From NCBI GenBank assembly GCA_902776375.1, contig CACYPV010000011.1:21072-85071 (forward strand): 64,000 nucleotides of DNA, given 5' to 3'. Below, piece by piece: positions 8,575 through 17,184 of this stretch (position 1 is the stretch's first letter; every line of letters begins with the position of its first letter). The notes under the pieces are model-generated. The model made no database searches. It had not been told where the DNA came from and was given only the letters and a program-made list of their open reading frames with translations. The stretch comes from an uncultured Ruminococcus sp. GTDB lineage: Bacteria > Bacillota > Clostridia > Oscillospirales > Acutalibacteraceae. A program made the position numbers and the translations under genes.

Positions 8575-9863
8575 TAACTACTGTCATTGCAGACGGCAAA
8601 TCGGAATATGAATTCATAGAGTATTTAAAAAAGCGCGCGCAGAGCTCCGACAAAAACGTTATACCCGTAGTGTCTGAGATACTCGAAAACGTTCGCGCAA
8701 AGGGCGACGAGGCTGTTCGCGATTACACCTTGAAATTCGACGGCAAGGCTCCCGAGCGCGCCGAGATCCCCGCCGAGGAGATCGACGCGATAATCGAAAA
8801 ATGCGACCCGAAGCTCATTGAAACAATAAAAAAAGCTGCGGCTAACATCGCCGATTTCCACCGCCGTCAAAGTCAACAGAGCTGGCTTACGACAAAGGAC
8901 AACGGCGTCATTATGGGACAGCGCGTCCGCGGCTTAAAGCGTGTGGGCATTTATGTCCCGGGCGGCACAGCGGCTTATCCTTCGTCGGTGCTGATGAACG
9001 CCGTTCCCGCCAAGATCGCCGGCGTTGAGGAAGTCGTTATGTGCACCCCTCCGCAAAAGGACGGCACGCCCAACCCCGATATCATCGCGGCGGCAAAGCT
9101 TGCGGGCGTTGACCGTATATTCCTTATGGGCGGCGCTCAGGCGATAGCCGCTATGGCTTACGGCACAGAGAGCGTACCCAAGGTGGATAAGATCGTAGGC
9201 CCCGGAAACATCTTCGTCGCGACCGCTAAAAAGCTGCTCTACGGCGTTGTGGACATCGACATGATAGCCGGCCCCAGCGAGATTTTGATAGTAGCGGATG
9301 ATACCGCGGATCCCAAGTTCCTCGCCGCCGACCTTATGAGCCAGGCGGAGCACGACAGGCTGGCTTCGTCCATCCTGCTGACAAACTCCGCTCAGCTTGC
9401 CGAGGCTGCAAAGGCTGAGATCACACGCCAAATGCAAACGCTTTCACGTAAAGAAATAATACAGGAGTCGCTTGACAACTACGGCGCTATCATCGTTTGC
9501 AGCGATATTTCGCAGGTAGTTGACTTTGCAAACGAGCTTGCGCCCGAGCACCTCGAGGTCTGCTGCGCTAACCCGATGGAATACATCGGCAAGCTCGACA
9601 ACGCAGGCTCGGTGTTCCTCGGCAACTACAGCCCCGAGCCTTTGGGCGATTACTTCGCGGGCCCCAACCACGTGCTTCCCACAAGCGGCACGGCGCGCTT
9701 CTTCTCACCGCTTTCGGTCGACAGCTTTATAAAGAAGTCGAGTTTCATTTACTACACCGAGGAAGCCCTGAGAGCCGATGCGGATGACGTTGTGCGCTTT
9801 GCCGAGGCTGAAAGACTTACAGCGCACGCGAATTCCATAAAGGTAAGATTTGATCTTGATTAA
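8571..9863 (+). CDS. hisD: Histidinol dehydrogenase
   Basis: Zn-dependent, NAD-linked enzyme carrying out the last two oxidations, L-histidinol to histidinal to histidine. 430 residues, normal length. Visible family landmarks are RVGIYVPGGTAAYPSSVLMN, the segment around IVGPGNIFVATAKKLLYG, the AGPSEILI motif, SQAEHD with the catalytic/zinc residues, and GPNHVLPTSGTARF near the end. Its start overlaps the hisG stop by four bases; hisC follows after 15 bases. Confidence 0.97.
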   Translation: MITTVIADGKSEYEFIEYLKKRAQSSDKNVIPVVSEILENVRAKGDEAVRDYTLKFDGKAPERAEIPAEEIDAIIEKCDPKLIETIKKAAANIADFHRRQSQQSWLTTKDNGVIMGQRVRGLKRVGIYVPGGTAAYPSSVLMNAVPAKIAGVEEVVMCTPPQKDGTPNPDIIAAAKLAGVDRIFLMGGAQAIAAMAYGTESVPKVDKIVGPGNIFVATAKKLLYGVVDIDMIAGPSEILIVADDTADPKFLAADLMSQAEHDRLASSILLTNSAQLAEAAKAEITRQMQTLSRKEIIQESLDNYGAIIVCSDISQVVDFANELAPEHLEVCCANPMEYIGKLDNAGSVFLGNYSPEPLGDYFAGPNHVLPTSGTARFFSPLSVDSFIKKSSFIYYTEEALRADADDVVRFAEAERLTAHANSIKVRFDLD

Positions 9864-9878
9864 AAAGGATTAGAATAT

Positions 9879-10928
9879 ATGTATCAACTGAACGATAAAA
9901 TAAAAAACCTTGTGCCGTATGAGCCCATCAGCGGCACCTATGACATAAGGCTGGACGCAAACGAGTGTCCCGTGAATCTGCCCGACGATATCCGCGCGCA
10001 GTTTCACAAAAGACTGGACGAGATAAGCTTCAACCGCTATCCCGACCCTTTGGCAGAACGCTTGGTTAATTCTTTTGCAGAATATTATAATATCGATCCC
10101 GAGTGCGTCACAGCGGGCAACGGCTCCGACGAGCTGATTTTTCTTATCGAATCCGCATTTTTGCAAAAGGGCGACAAAATGCTCGTCGTCGCTCCGGACT
10201 TTTCGATGTATAACTTTTACTCCTCGATCTGCGAGGTCGAGTGCGACAGCTTCATTAAGAACGAAAACCTCGATATCGACGTTGACGCGCTCATCGAAAA
10301 AATCAACCGCGACAAAATCGACATGGTGATCTTCTCAAATCCCTGCAACCCCACCGGCAGAGGGATAACCCGTGCGCAAGCCGAAAAGCTTGTAAGCTCG
10401 GTCAAGGCGCTTGTGATCCTCGACGAGGCGTACATGGACTTCTGGACGGAAAGCCTGCTCGACAAGATCGGCGACTATTCCAACCTTATTATCTTCCGCA
10501 CCGCTTCAAAGCTTGTGGGCGCGGCGGCGCTCAGGCTCGGCTTCGCGGTGGCTGATCCCACTATTTCCCGGGCAATAAAGGCTGTCAAGTCGCCCTACAA
10601 CGTCAACAGCGTTTCACAGGCGTTCGGCGAGGTCGTTTATAAAAACAAAGATTTTTTACAAAACAGGCAAAAAAATATTGTCAACAATAAAAATATACTG
10701 TATAATGGACTTGTTGAGATAGCTGAGTCGCGGCAGGATCTGAAGGTATTTGAAAGCGTGGCAAATTTCGTATTTATGAAAACCGACTGCTCGCGCGAGA
10801 TTTGGGAATACCTTAAAGCCAAGTCTATAGTTGTGCGCCTTATGGGCGAGTATCTGCGCATAACCGCGGGCACCGAGCATGAGGTAGACGCTGTTTTGAA
10901 CGCGCTCAGAGAATTCTTTTCGAGGTGA
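9879..10928 (+). CDS. hisC: Histidinol-phosphate aminotransferase
   Basis: PLP-dependent fold-type I aminotransferase converting imidazole-acetol phosphate to histidinol phosphate. 349 residues with RLDANECPVNLP at the N-terminus, GNGSDELI, the NPCNPTGRG motif, DEAYMDF, and the PLP-lysine region FRTASKLVGAAALRLGF. Positioned between hisD and hisB as in classical operons, four bases before hisB. Paralogous aminotransferases can look alike, but the operon context fixes the role. Confidence 0.95.
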   Translation: MYQLNDKIKNLVPYEPISGTYDIRLDANECPVNLPDDIRAQFHKRLDEISFNRYPDPLAERLVNSFAEYYNIDPECVTAGNGSDELIFLIESAFLQKGDKMLVVAPDFSMYNFYSSICEVECDSFIKNENLDIDVDALIEKINRDKIDMVIFSNPCNPTGRGITRAQAEKLVSSVKALVILDEAYMDFWTESLLDKIGDYSNLIIFRTASKLVGAAALRLGFAVADPTISRAIKAVKSPYNVNSVSQAFGEVVYKNKDFLQNRQKNIVNNKNILYNGLVEIAESRQDLKVFESVANFVFMKTDCSREIWEYLKAKSIVVRLMGEYLRITAGTEHEVDAVLNALREFFSR

Positions 10929-10932
10929 CGCT

Positions 10933-11511
10933 ATGAGAGCAGCTGAGATAAAAAGAAAAACTAAAGAAACCGACATTTCGCTTTCGCTCGTTCTCGACGG
11001 CGGCGAGGTGAGCATAGACACCGGCATAGGCTTTTTTGACCACATGCTCAATTCCTTTGCCACCCACGGCGGCTTCGGGCTGACAGTAAGCGTCAAGGGC
11101 GATCTGCATGTCGACGAGCACCACACCGTTGAGGACACGGGCATAGTGCTCGGTCAGGCTTTTGCAAAGGCGCTTGGCGACAAGGGCTCTATCGACCGCT
11201 TCGGCAGCTTTTATGTGCCGATGGACGAGGCTCTCGCCTTTGCTTCGGTCGACGTCAGCGGCAGACCGTTTTTGGTGTTCGACGCTGACTTTCCGCAGGA
11301 ACGCTGCGGCGGCTACGACTGCGCCATGACGGTCGAGTTCATGCGCGCGCTTGCGTTCAACGCAGGCATAACGCTTCATCTTAAAGCCCTTTACGGGGAT
11401 AATTCACACCACATAACCGAGGCTTTGTACAAGGCGGCGGCTCACGCGCTCAGGCTCGCCGTTCGCCCGAACGGCAGCGGTCAACCTCTTTCAACAAAGG
11501 GAGTGCTGTAA
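10933..11511 (+). CDS. hisB: Imidazoleglycerol-phosphate dehydratase
   Basis: Mn-dependent dehydration of IGP to imidazole-acetol phosphate. 192 residues: only the dehydratase domain, not the phosphatase fusion found in enterobacteria, so histidinol phosphatase must be elsewhere. Both metal-binding repeats are visible (FFDHMLNSFATHGG, DEHHTVEDTG, and the second DNSHHITEALYKA). GAGGTG precedes the ATG. The TAA is immediately followed by the hisA ATG with no room for hisH, which normally lies here. Confidence 0.96.
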   Translation: MRAAEIKRKTKETDISLSLVLDGGEVSIDTGIGFFDHMLNSFATHGGFGLTVSVKGDLHVDEHHTVEDTGIVLGQAFAKALGDKGSIDRFGSFYVPMDEALAFASVDVSGRPFLVFDADFPQERCGGYDCAMTVEFMRALAFNAGITLHLKALYGDNSHHITEALYKAAAHALRLAVRPNGSGQPLSTKGVL

Positions 11512-12231
11512 ATGATCATTTTACCCGCTATCGACATTAAGGACGGTAACTGTGTAAGACTTCAAAAGGGCGTGTACTCCACTGCCCATAAGGTCGCCGA
11601 TTCGCCTTATGAGGCGGCTAAGGGCTTTGCCGAGGCAGGCGCAGAGTGGATGCATATGGTCGATCTCGACGGCGCCAAGGACGCGAAGCTAATCAACGCC
11701 GACCTTATCGCCGACGTTGCAAAAGCCTCCGGCTTAAAGGTCGAGGTAGGCGGCGGCATCCGCAGCATGGAGGCTGTTGAGTATTATTTGAGCCGCGGCA
11801 TCAACCGGGTCATCCTCGGTTCGGCGGCGGTAAAGGATCCTCAGCTCGTCATCGACGCCGTGCGCGCTTACGGCGATAAAATAGCCGTGGGCATCGACGC
11901 CAAGAACGGCATGGTTCAGGCTGAGGGCTGGCTCGACAACAGCGAGATCGAGTACATCGAGCTTGCAAAGCGCATGGAGGACGTTGGCGTGCGCACGATG
12001 ATCTTCACCGATATCGACCGCGACGGAATGCTCTCGGGTCCCAACCTCAAACAGCTTGACGATCTGTCGCACGAGGTAAGCTGCAATATTATCGCAAGCG
12101 GCGGCGTTGCCGTGCTGAAGGATATCATCAACCTGTTTCAGCTTGATATCTACGGCGCTATCTGCGGCAAGGCGATATACAGCGGCACGCTTGATTTAAA
12201 ACAGGCAATAGAGATCACTAAGAAGATATGA
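11512..12231 (+). CDS. hisA: ProFAR isomerase HisA
   Basis: Amadori isomerase converting ProFAR to PRFAR, a beta-alpha barrel of 239 residues. The N-terminal [18 protein letters not shown] with the catalytic aspartate, [17 protein letters not shown], and the second-half [10 protein letters not shown] with IIASGGV are present. HisA and HisF are related barrels; the PAIDIKDG opening and GIDAKNG identify this as HisA. It abuts hisB and overlaps hisI by four bases, where hisF would usually lie. Confidence 0.95.
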   Translation: MIILPAIDIKDGNCVRLQKGVYSTAHKVADSPYEAAKGFAEAGAEWMHMVDLDGAKDAKLINADLIADVAKASGLKVEVGGGIRSMEAVEYYLSRGINRVILGSAAVKDPQLVIDAVRAYGDKIAVGIDAKNGMVQAEGWLDNSEIEYIELAKRMEDVGVRTMIFTDIDRDGMLSGPNLKQLDDLSHEVSCNIIASGGVAVLKDIINLFQLDIYGAICGKAIYSGTLDLKQAIEITKKI

Positions 12232-12548
12232 TTATGGACTTTGATAAATATTTTGAAAAGGCGGAGCTTATCCCCGCAATAATACAGGAAAAAGCAACGG
12301 GCGAGGTGCTTATGCTCGCCTACATGAACCGCGAAAGCATGGAAAAGACCTTTGAAACGGGCTATACGTGGTTTTGGTCGCGCAGCAGGAAAGAACTGTG
12401 GAACAAGGGCGCTACCTCGGGTCATTTCCAAAAGGTGGTCGACATCTACGCCGACTGCGACGACGACACCCTGCTTATAACCGTTGAGCAAACGGGAGCG
12501 GCGTGTCACACCGGCAATCATTCGTGTTTTTATAAAAAATTAAAATAG
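12228..12548 (+). CDS. hisI: Phosphoribosyl-AMP cyclohydrolase
   Basis: Third step of the pathway, zinc-dependent opening of the purine ring of PR-AMP. 106 residues with [14 protein letters not shown], the [16 protein letters not shown] segment and the metal cysteines in DCDDDTLL and [10 protein letters not shown]. It is a stand-alone HisI; HisE follows as a separate protein 11 bases downstream instead of being fused. Two nearby ATGs (12228, 12234) are possible; the first overlaps the hisA stop. Confidence 0.95.
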   Translation: MIMDFDKYFEKAELIPAIIQEKATGEVLMLAYMNRESMEKTFETGYTWFWSRSRKELWNKGATSGHFQKVVDIYADCDDDTLLITVEQTGAACHTGNHSCFYKKLK

Positions 12549-12559
12549 GAGGCATTTTT

Positions 12560-12898
12560 ATGGCAGACCAAGAAAAATTAGTACTTACAAATCTTTACAA
12601 AACAATCGAGAACAGACGCGATAACCCCATTGAGAACTCGTACACCTGCTATCTTCTTGACAAGGGCATCGACAAGATCCTCAAGAAGGTGGGCGAGGAG
12701 TGCGCCGAAACTATCATCGCGGCGAAGAACGGCGATCATGTAGAGACTATTTATGAAATTGCCGACCTGCTTTATCACCTGATAGTTATGATGGTCGATC
12801 AGGGTATCCCGCTTGAAGAGGTGCTCGGAGAGATCGCAGACCGCAGCAAGAAGACCCAGAACTTAAAGCCCACTCATAAGGTGAATAAGTTCTCTTGA
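12560..12898 (+). CDS. hisE: Phosphoribosyl-ATP pyrophosphatase
   Basis: Second step, PR-ATP to PR-AMP + PPi; all-alpha MazG-like fold, 112 residues. The KKVGEECAETIIAAK helix with the metal-binding acidic residues and YEIADLLYHLIVMM are typical. AGGAGG lies seven bases before the ATG. It is the last gene of the operon and is followed within 25 bases by a terminator hairpin. Confidence 0.95.
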   Translation: MADQEKLVLTNLYKTIENRRDNPIENSYTCYLLDKGIDKILKKVGEECAETIIAAKNGDHVETIYEIADLLYHLIVMMVDQGIPLEEVLGEIADRSKKTQNLKPTHKVNKFS

Positions 12899-12922
12899 TT
12901 ATAAGCTAAAAACAACAAAAAC

Positions 12923-12960
12923 GGGGTTAGCTCTTTCGTTGAGCCAACCCCTTGTGTTTG
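12923..12960. terminator. Terminator shared by hisE and the convergent HPr-like gene
   Basis: Stem GGGGTTAGCTC (12923-12933) and GAGCCAACCCC (12941-12951) with one wobble and a 7-base loop. T-rich sequence follows on the plus strand, and the sequence read outwards on the minus strand is also T-rich, so it may serve both converging genes. Confidence 0.7.
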
Positions 12961-12973
12961 ATTATATAAAGTT

Positions 12974-13216
12974 TTAATGGACCGACGCGGGAACAAAACG
13001 CTCTATTGCGCTTTTAAGCTCTTCGTTCGGTTCTCTGTCAAGCAAAAGCTCTATGGGCTTATTGATATCAAGCGAGAAAACGCCGATAAGCGAATGCGCG
13101 TCAACGGTGTACTCACCGCTTCTTATCATCATATTGACATGAGGGAAATGCGCAAGCGTTTCAAAAATATCAATCAAACCGTTTTTATTGATTGCTGAAA
13201 TGGGTATGGAAATCAT
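12974..13216 (-). CDS. HPr-like domain protein without the phospho-histidine loop
   Basis: 80-residue protein whose second half (VDAHSLIGVFSLDINKPIEL) matches the HPr fold around the regulatory serine region (compare NLKSIMGVMSLGI of HPr), followed by a C-terminal helix ELKSAIERF. The N-terminal part, where PTS HPr has HARPA with the phospho-acceptor histidine, reads NKNGLIDIFETLAHFP and has no equivalent histidine. It is therefore unlikely to be a PTS phosphocarrier; a regulatory role like Crh is conceivable because the serine is at the expected place. GAGGTG precedes the ATG. It converges with hisE. Confidence 0.7.
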   Translation of the reverse strand: MISIPISAINKNGLIDIFETLAHFPHVNMMIRSGEYTVDAHSLIGVFSLDINKPIELLLDREPNEELKSAIERFVPASVH

Positions 13217-13269
13217 ATTAACACCTCAAATGTGATCAAATGCGTTATTTATTTACATCGCTGTAATTA

Positions 13270-13298
13270 ATTCTACCATTTTTTCAGCAGATAATCAA
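13270..13298 (-). promoter_or_regulatory. Promoter of the HPr-like gene
   Basis: Read on the minus strand: TTGATT (13298-13293), 17 bp, TAGAAT (13275-13270), about 54 bases upstream of the ATG. Confidence 0.55.
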
Positions 13299-13356
13299 TA
13301 GATAAATGCAAAATAAAAGAAAATCAACATATTCAATAAAAAGGAAGAACATAATC

Positions 13357-14655
13357 ATGGATTTTAATATACTTACGCTCGGCTGCAAGGTCAATCAGTA
13401 CGAGTCGCAGGCGATGCGCGAGGCGCTGCTGCGCCGCGGATATTTCGAGTCGCAGGACAGGGAAAAAGCGGATATTACCGTAATAAACACCTGCACGGTC
13501 ACCTCGGTCAGCGACGCCAAAAACCGCAAGCTGATACACCGCGTAAGGCGGCAGAATCCCGACGGGATAATTGTACTTACAGGCTGTATGCCGCAGGCTT
13601 TTCCCGAGGAGATGAGCTCGCTTTCCGAGTGCGATATCATCCTCGGCAACAAGGAACGCGCGCAGCTTGTTCCTGCTATTGAGGCGTATCTGAGAGACAG
13701 GCAACGCCGCGTGGATATCCCCGAATACCTCAACCGCGGCGACGCTTATGAAAACCTTATCGTTTCTTCCTTTGAGGGGCATACGCGCGCTTTCATCAAG
13801 ATTGAGGACGGCTGCAACCGCTTTTGCTCCTACTGCGTCATCCCTTACGCGCGCGGCAGAGTGCGCTCAAAGCCGCTCGATTCCCTAAAAAAAGAGCTCG
13901 AGGCAGTCGCGCTCAGCGGCTACCGCGAGGTCGTGCTGGTGGGAATAAACCTTTCGGCTTACGGACAGGGCGAGGATTTTGATCTTGCCGACGCTGTTGA
14001 GACCGCCTGTGATACAGAGGGGATAGAGCGCGTGCGTTTAGGCTCGCTCGAGCCCGAGCAGATGGACGAGCCCCTTATCGCGCGGCTCGCGGCGCAGGAA
14101 AAGCTGTGTCCGCAGTTTCATCTTTCGCTGCAAAGCGGCTGTGACAAGACGCTAAAGGCGATGAACCGCCATTACGATACGGCGGAGTACGCAAAAATCG
14201 TCTCGAATCTCCGCGCGGCTTTCCCGAACGCCGCTATGACAACCGATGTTATGGTGGGCTTCGCGGGGGAGAATGAGGAAGATTTTCAGGCTTCTATGGA
14301 TTTCGTAAAGCAAATAGGCTTTTCAAAGGTGCATGTGTTTCCGTATTCGCTTAGAAAAGGCACCCGCGCCGAGCACATGCCAAACCACGTCAGCCCCGCC
14401 GAAAAGGAGCGCCGCGCTCACCTTATGGGCGAGCTGGTCGAAAAGTCCCGACAGGAGTTTTTGCGCTCGCAGGTCGGCTTGACCGAAGAAGTGCTCTTTG
14501 AGCGTCTGCGGCACGGATATCTTGAAGGCTACACAAAGAATTACACGCCCGTGCATGTAACGTCCGATGACGAGTCGCTGTGCGGAAAAATATGCAGCGT
14601 CAAGCTGACAGGAACCGGCGAGGATTGGTGCGACGGAGTGATCGTCGGTCAATGA
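13357..14655 (+). CDS. mtaB: tRNA t6A37 methylthiotransferase MtaB
   Basis: Radical-SAM enzyme that adds a methylthio group to t6A37 of tRNAs decoding ANN codons. About 432 residues. The N-terminal UPF0004 domain supplies three cluster cysteines (LGCKVNQYE, NTCTVT, LTGCMPQ), the radical-SAM CxxxCxxC is CNRFCSYC near residue 152, and a short TRAM domain forms the C-terminus. CKVNQYE favours MtaB over MiaB or RimO. The ATG at 13357 has AAGGAAG nine bases upstream; an in-frame ATG 51 bases earlier lacks a ribosome site. It stands alone between the HPr-like gene and the convergent GHL10 gene. Confidence 0.93.
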   Translation: MDFNILTLGCKVNQYESQAMREALLRRGYFESQDREKADITVINTCTVTSVSDAKNRKLIHRVRRQNPDGIIVLTGCMPQAFPEEMSSLSECDIILGNKERAQLVPAIEAYLRDRQRRVDIPEYLNRGDAYENLIVSSFEGHTRAFIKIEDGCNRFCSYCVIPYARGRVRSKPLDSLKKELEAVALSGYREVVLVGINLSAYGQGEDFDLADAVETACDTEGIERVRLGSLEPEQMDEPLIARLAAQEKLCPQFHLSLQSGCDKTLKAMNRHYDTAEYAKIVSNLRAAFPNAAMTTDVMVGFAGENEEDFQASMDFVKQIGFSKVHVFPYSLRKGTRAEHMPNHVSPAEKERRAHLMGELVEKSRQEFLRSQVGLTEEVLFERLRHGYLEGYTKNYTPVHVTSDDESLCGKICSVKLTGTGEDWCDGVIVGQ

Positions 14656-14678
14656 TCGTTGTTCAACAATTATGGACT

Positions 14679-15911
14679 CTATTCGTTTAGCTTCGATTTA
14701 AGGTTCTTCAATTCTGCCTGCGCCGATTCTTCTTTCAGGCTCGCGTAGCTGTAGAGCATGAAACCGCTGATTTTATTATTCTCTTTTAGAATATTATACT
14801 CGTCGGCAAGAATGGTATCGCTGTTCTGCCAAGTGCCTTCGTCGGCGTCTGTGCCTGCCTTGTAGCCGGCAAGTCCGCCGTAAAGCTTCAACCCGTCCGC
14901 AAGGTTCAGCTTTGTCCAGTCGTTAAGCGCTTTTTCAAAGCTAAGCGCCGGATTGTCGGGGCTGAAATAGATCTGCGGACAGATGTAGTCTGCGTAGCCC
15001 CTGGTTTCGCACCAAGTCACAACGTCGGCGCAAAGCTGCGCGTTGTTGCCGAGGTTGCCCTGAGGCGAAATGCCGAACACCGCGTTCGGATCGCTTTCGC
15101 GCACCGCTATGTGCGTTTCGACCATAAGCAGACTCACGTTTGCGCGGCGCCATTCCATCAGCCCCATAGCCTTGCCTTTTTTGGCTGTTTTCAGATATTC
15201 CGCGTACTGTTCGCTGTCGCTTTCGCCGATTTCCGGAGGGTAAAAGTAATCGTCGAATTGCACGCCGTCCACGGGGTAGTTTTTCACTATCTCGCGCACG
15301 CCGTCGGTTATCAGCTTACGCGCTTTTTTGTTTGACGGGTCAAGTATTATCCCGCTTTTCTTAACTATCCCAAGGCTTTTGTCCTTGGTATACGGGTTGT
15401 CTTCGCTGAGCTTTTCGGGCGTTTCATTCGCCGTTACGCGGTAGGGGTTGACCCACGCGTGGATCTTCAAGTCCAGCTTTTTGCATATCTCACAAATAAT
15501 TTTCAGCGCGTCGTAACCCAAGCTTTTGCCCTGCTCTCCGCTTAAAATGTGAGAAGCGGGGAAGAGCTTTGACGGATATATAGCGTCGCAGAACGGGCGC
15601 ACCTGCACTATCAGGGTGTTGAATCCGAATTCCTTGCAGTCTGCGGCTATTCCCTCGAATTTTTTGCGGAACGCTGCTTCGCTTTTATCGCTTTCGTATT
15701 CCATGCTCAAGTCCATATATGTTATCCACACGCCGCGCATGTCGTCCTGAGCCTTTGCGCTTTGCTGTGCCTGAGATATGGTGGCGGCAGTCTGCGCAGT
15801 CGCCGTGGCTTTCTGCTTTTTAGGGTTGACCGCGCTGATCATCAGTGTGGCGGCAAACAGCATTATAGCTACTGAAATAGCTATGGGCTTGTTTCTTTTC
15901 AATTCTATCAT
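14679..15911 (-). CDS. Secreted family-10-like glycosyl hydrolase (GHL10/DUF187, YngK type)
   Basis: 410-residue exported protein. Residues 10-28 form a hydrophobic signal or signal-anchor helix after MIELKRNK, followed by a T/A/Q-rich linker. The GHL10 domain begins at RGVWITYMDLS and shows the barrel motifs FNTLIVQVRPF, HAWVNPYR, GVQFDDYFYPP (probable catalytic acid region), GISPQGN and DYICPQIYF. Characterised relatives act on peptidoglycan or other wall glycans, and YngK of Bacillus is of this type; the substrate here is unknown. No good ribosome site precedes the ATG, and only 14 bases separate it from the divergent ATG at 15926. Confidence 0.85.
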   Translation of the reverse strand: MIELKRNKPIAISVAIMLFAATLMISAVNPKKQKATATAQTAATISQAQQSAKAQDDMRGVWITYMDLSMEYESDKSEAAFRKKFEGIAADCKEFGFNTLIVQVRPFCDAIYPSKLFPASHILSGEQGKSLGYDALKIICEICKKLDLKIHAWVNPYRVTANETPEKLSEDNPYTKDKSLGIVKKSGIILDPSNKKARKLITDGVREIVKNYPVDGVQFDDYFYPPEIGESDSEQYAEYLKTAKKGKAMGLMEWRRANVSLLMVETHIAVRESDPNAVFGISPQGNLGNNAQLCADVVTWCETRGYADYICPQIYFSPDNPALSFEKALNDWTKLNLADGLKLYGGLAGYKAGTDADEGTWQNSDTILADEYNILKENNKISGFMLYSYASLKEESAQAELKNLKSKLNE

Positions 15912-15925
15912 CCCCGGTGTTGTTT

Positions 15926-16198
15926 ATGAATTATTTTCTTATTTATCTTGCCGCTGTCAGCCTGTTCGCCGTTATAATTACGGTTTTTGACAAAATCCGA
16001 GCCATGCGCGGCGGCTGGCGCGTAAGGGAAAGCACGCTGCTTATCGTGTCGGCGTTGGGCGGCAGCATCGCCATGCTGTTGACCATGCTATTAATCAGAC
16101 ATAAGACCCGAAAGCCAAAATTCATGCTCGGTATCCCGCTTATCATCATATTGCAGATCGCGGCGGCTGTTCTCGTTTGGAGGTTGTTTTATGCCTGA
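15926..16198 (+). CDS. DUF1294 small membrane protein (YsdA-like)
   Basis: 90-residue integral membrane protein with three or four hydrophobic segments and the DUF1294 core FDKIRAMRGGWRVRESTLL, GGSIAMLLTMLLIRHKTRKPKF. The function of the family is unknown. ATG at 15926 is preferred to GTG 15917 or TTG 15920 because it gives the usual family length; the ribosome site is weak. Its last bases overlap the start of the downstream pseudouridine synthase by 8 bases, so the two are cotranscribed. Confidence 0.88.
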   Translation: MNYFLIYLAAVSLFAVIITVFDKIRAMRGGWRVRESTLLIVSALGGSIAMLLTMLLIRHKTRKPKFMLGIPLIIILQIAAAVLVWRLFYA

Positions 16199-17075
16199 AA
16201 CGCTTAAATTCACCGTTCCGCCCGAGTACGACGGGCAGCCCGCAAAGCACTTTTTAAAAGGCTATTGCACGCTTTCCACAAGAATGATAACATCTTTAAA
16301 GCGCGAAAAAGAGGGTATTATGATGAACGGCAAAATTTTGCGCACCATAGACCCTGTTGCCGCGGGGGATGAGGTAATCATCACTTTGCCCGATGAGGAG
16401 AGCGCATACATAAAGCCCGTTGAGGGCGATTTGGATATCGTTTACGAGGACAGCTTTTTACTTATTGTAAACAAGCCGCCTTATCAGCCCGTGCACCCCG
16501 TAAAGCAGTATCAGACCGACACGCTGGCAAACTACGTTGTGGCGTACAGTCAAAGCAGGGGAGAGAGCTACGTTTTCCGCGCGCTGAACCGCCTTGACCG
16601 CAACACCTCCGGGCTGGTGATGATAGCCAAGGATCGCTTTACCGTGAACAAGCTGAAAAATCGCGTGCGCAAGACTTATATCGCCATGGTGCACGGCGAG
16701 CTCTGCGGCAGCAGCACGATAACCGCGCCCATAGGCTTGCTTGAGGACTCAAAAATAAAGCGGCACGTGCTCACTGAGGGCGCGCCCGCTATAACGCATT
16801 ATGAAGCTCTTTATTCTTCAAAAGAATATTCTGTTCTGAAATTATGGCTTGAAACAGGCAAGACCCACCAGATCCGCTGCCATATGGCGCATATCGGTCA
16901 CCCGCTGCTGGGCGACGACCTTTACGGCGGCAAGCGCGAGCTTATATCGCGCCATGCCCTGCACTGCGCCGAAATGTGCTTTGAGCACCCCGTGACGGGA
17001 GAAAGCGTCAAGCTTGTTTCGTCTTTGCCGGAGGATATGCGCTTTGCCGGTATTGAGTTTAACGGCGATATTTAG
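16191..17075 (+). CDS. RluA-family RNA pseudouridine synthase
   Basis: 294 residues. An N-terminal S4-like RNA-binding segment (about 1-75) precedes the catalytic domain with the RluA signature NRLDRNTSGLVMIAKD (catalytic aspartate), then YIAMVHGEL, TGKTHQIRCHMAHIGHPLLGDDLYGG. It isomerises uridine in rRNA or tRNA; the target position cannot be assigned from sequence alone. The gene is translationally coupled to the DUF1294 gene. Confidence 0.92.
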   Translation: MPETLKFTVPPEYDGQPAKHFLKGYCTLSTRMITSLKREKEGIMMNGKILRTIDPVAAGDEVIITLPDEESAYIKPVEGDLDIVYEDSFLLIVNKPPYQPVHPVKQYQTDTLANYVVAYSQSRGESYVFRALNRLDRNTSGLVMIAKDRFTVNKLKNRVRKTYIAMVHGELCGSSTITAPIGLLEDSKIKRHVLTEGAPAITHYEALYSSKEYSVLKLWLETGKTHQIRCHMAHIGHPLLGDDLYGGKRELISRHALHCAEMCFEHPVTGESVKLVSSLPEDMRFAGIEFNGDI

Positions 17076-17117
17076 TGCCTGCCCCCGGCTTTCTTTTGAA
17101 GTATTTTAACTTATCTA

Positions 17118-17146
17118 TTGACCTTTATTTTCATAAGTATTACAAT
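17118..17146 (+). promoter_or_regulatory. Promoter of the comEC-like gene
   Basis: TTGACC (17118-17123), 17-bp spacer, TACAAT (17141-17146), 39 bases before the ATG at 17185. Confidence 0.6.
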
Positions 17147-17184
17147 ACCTATAGATACTATTTTATTGTTTGGAGAGAATTGTT

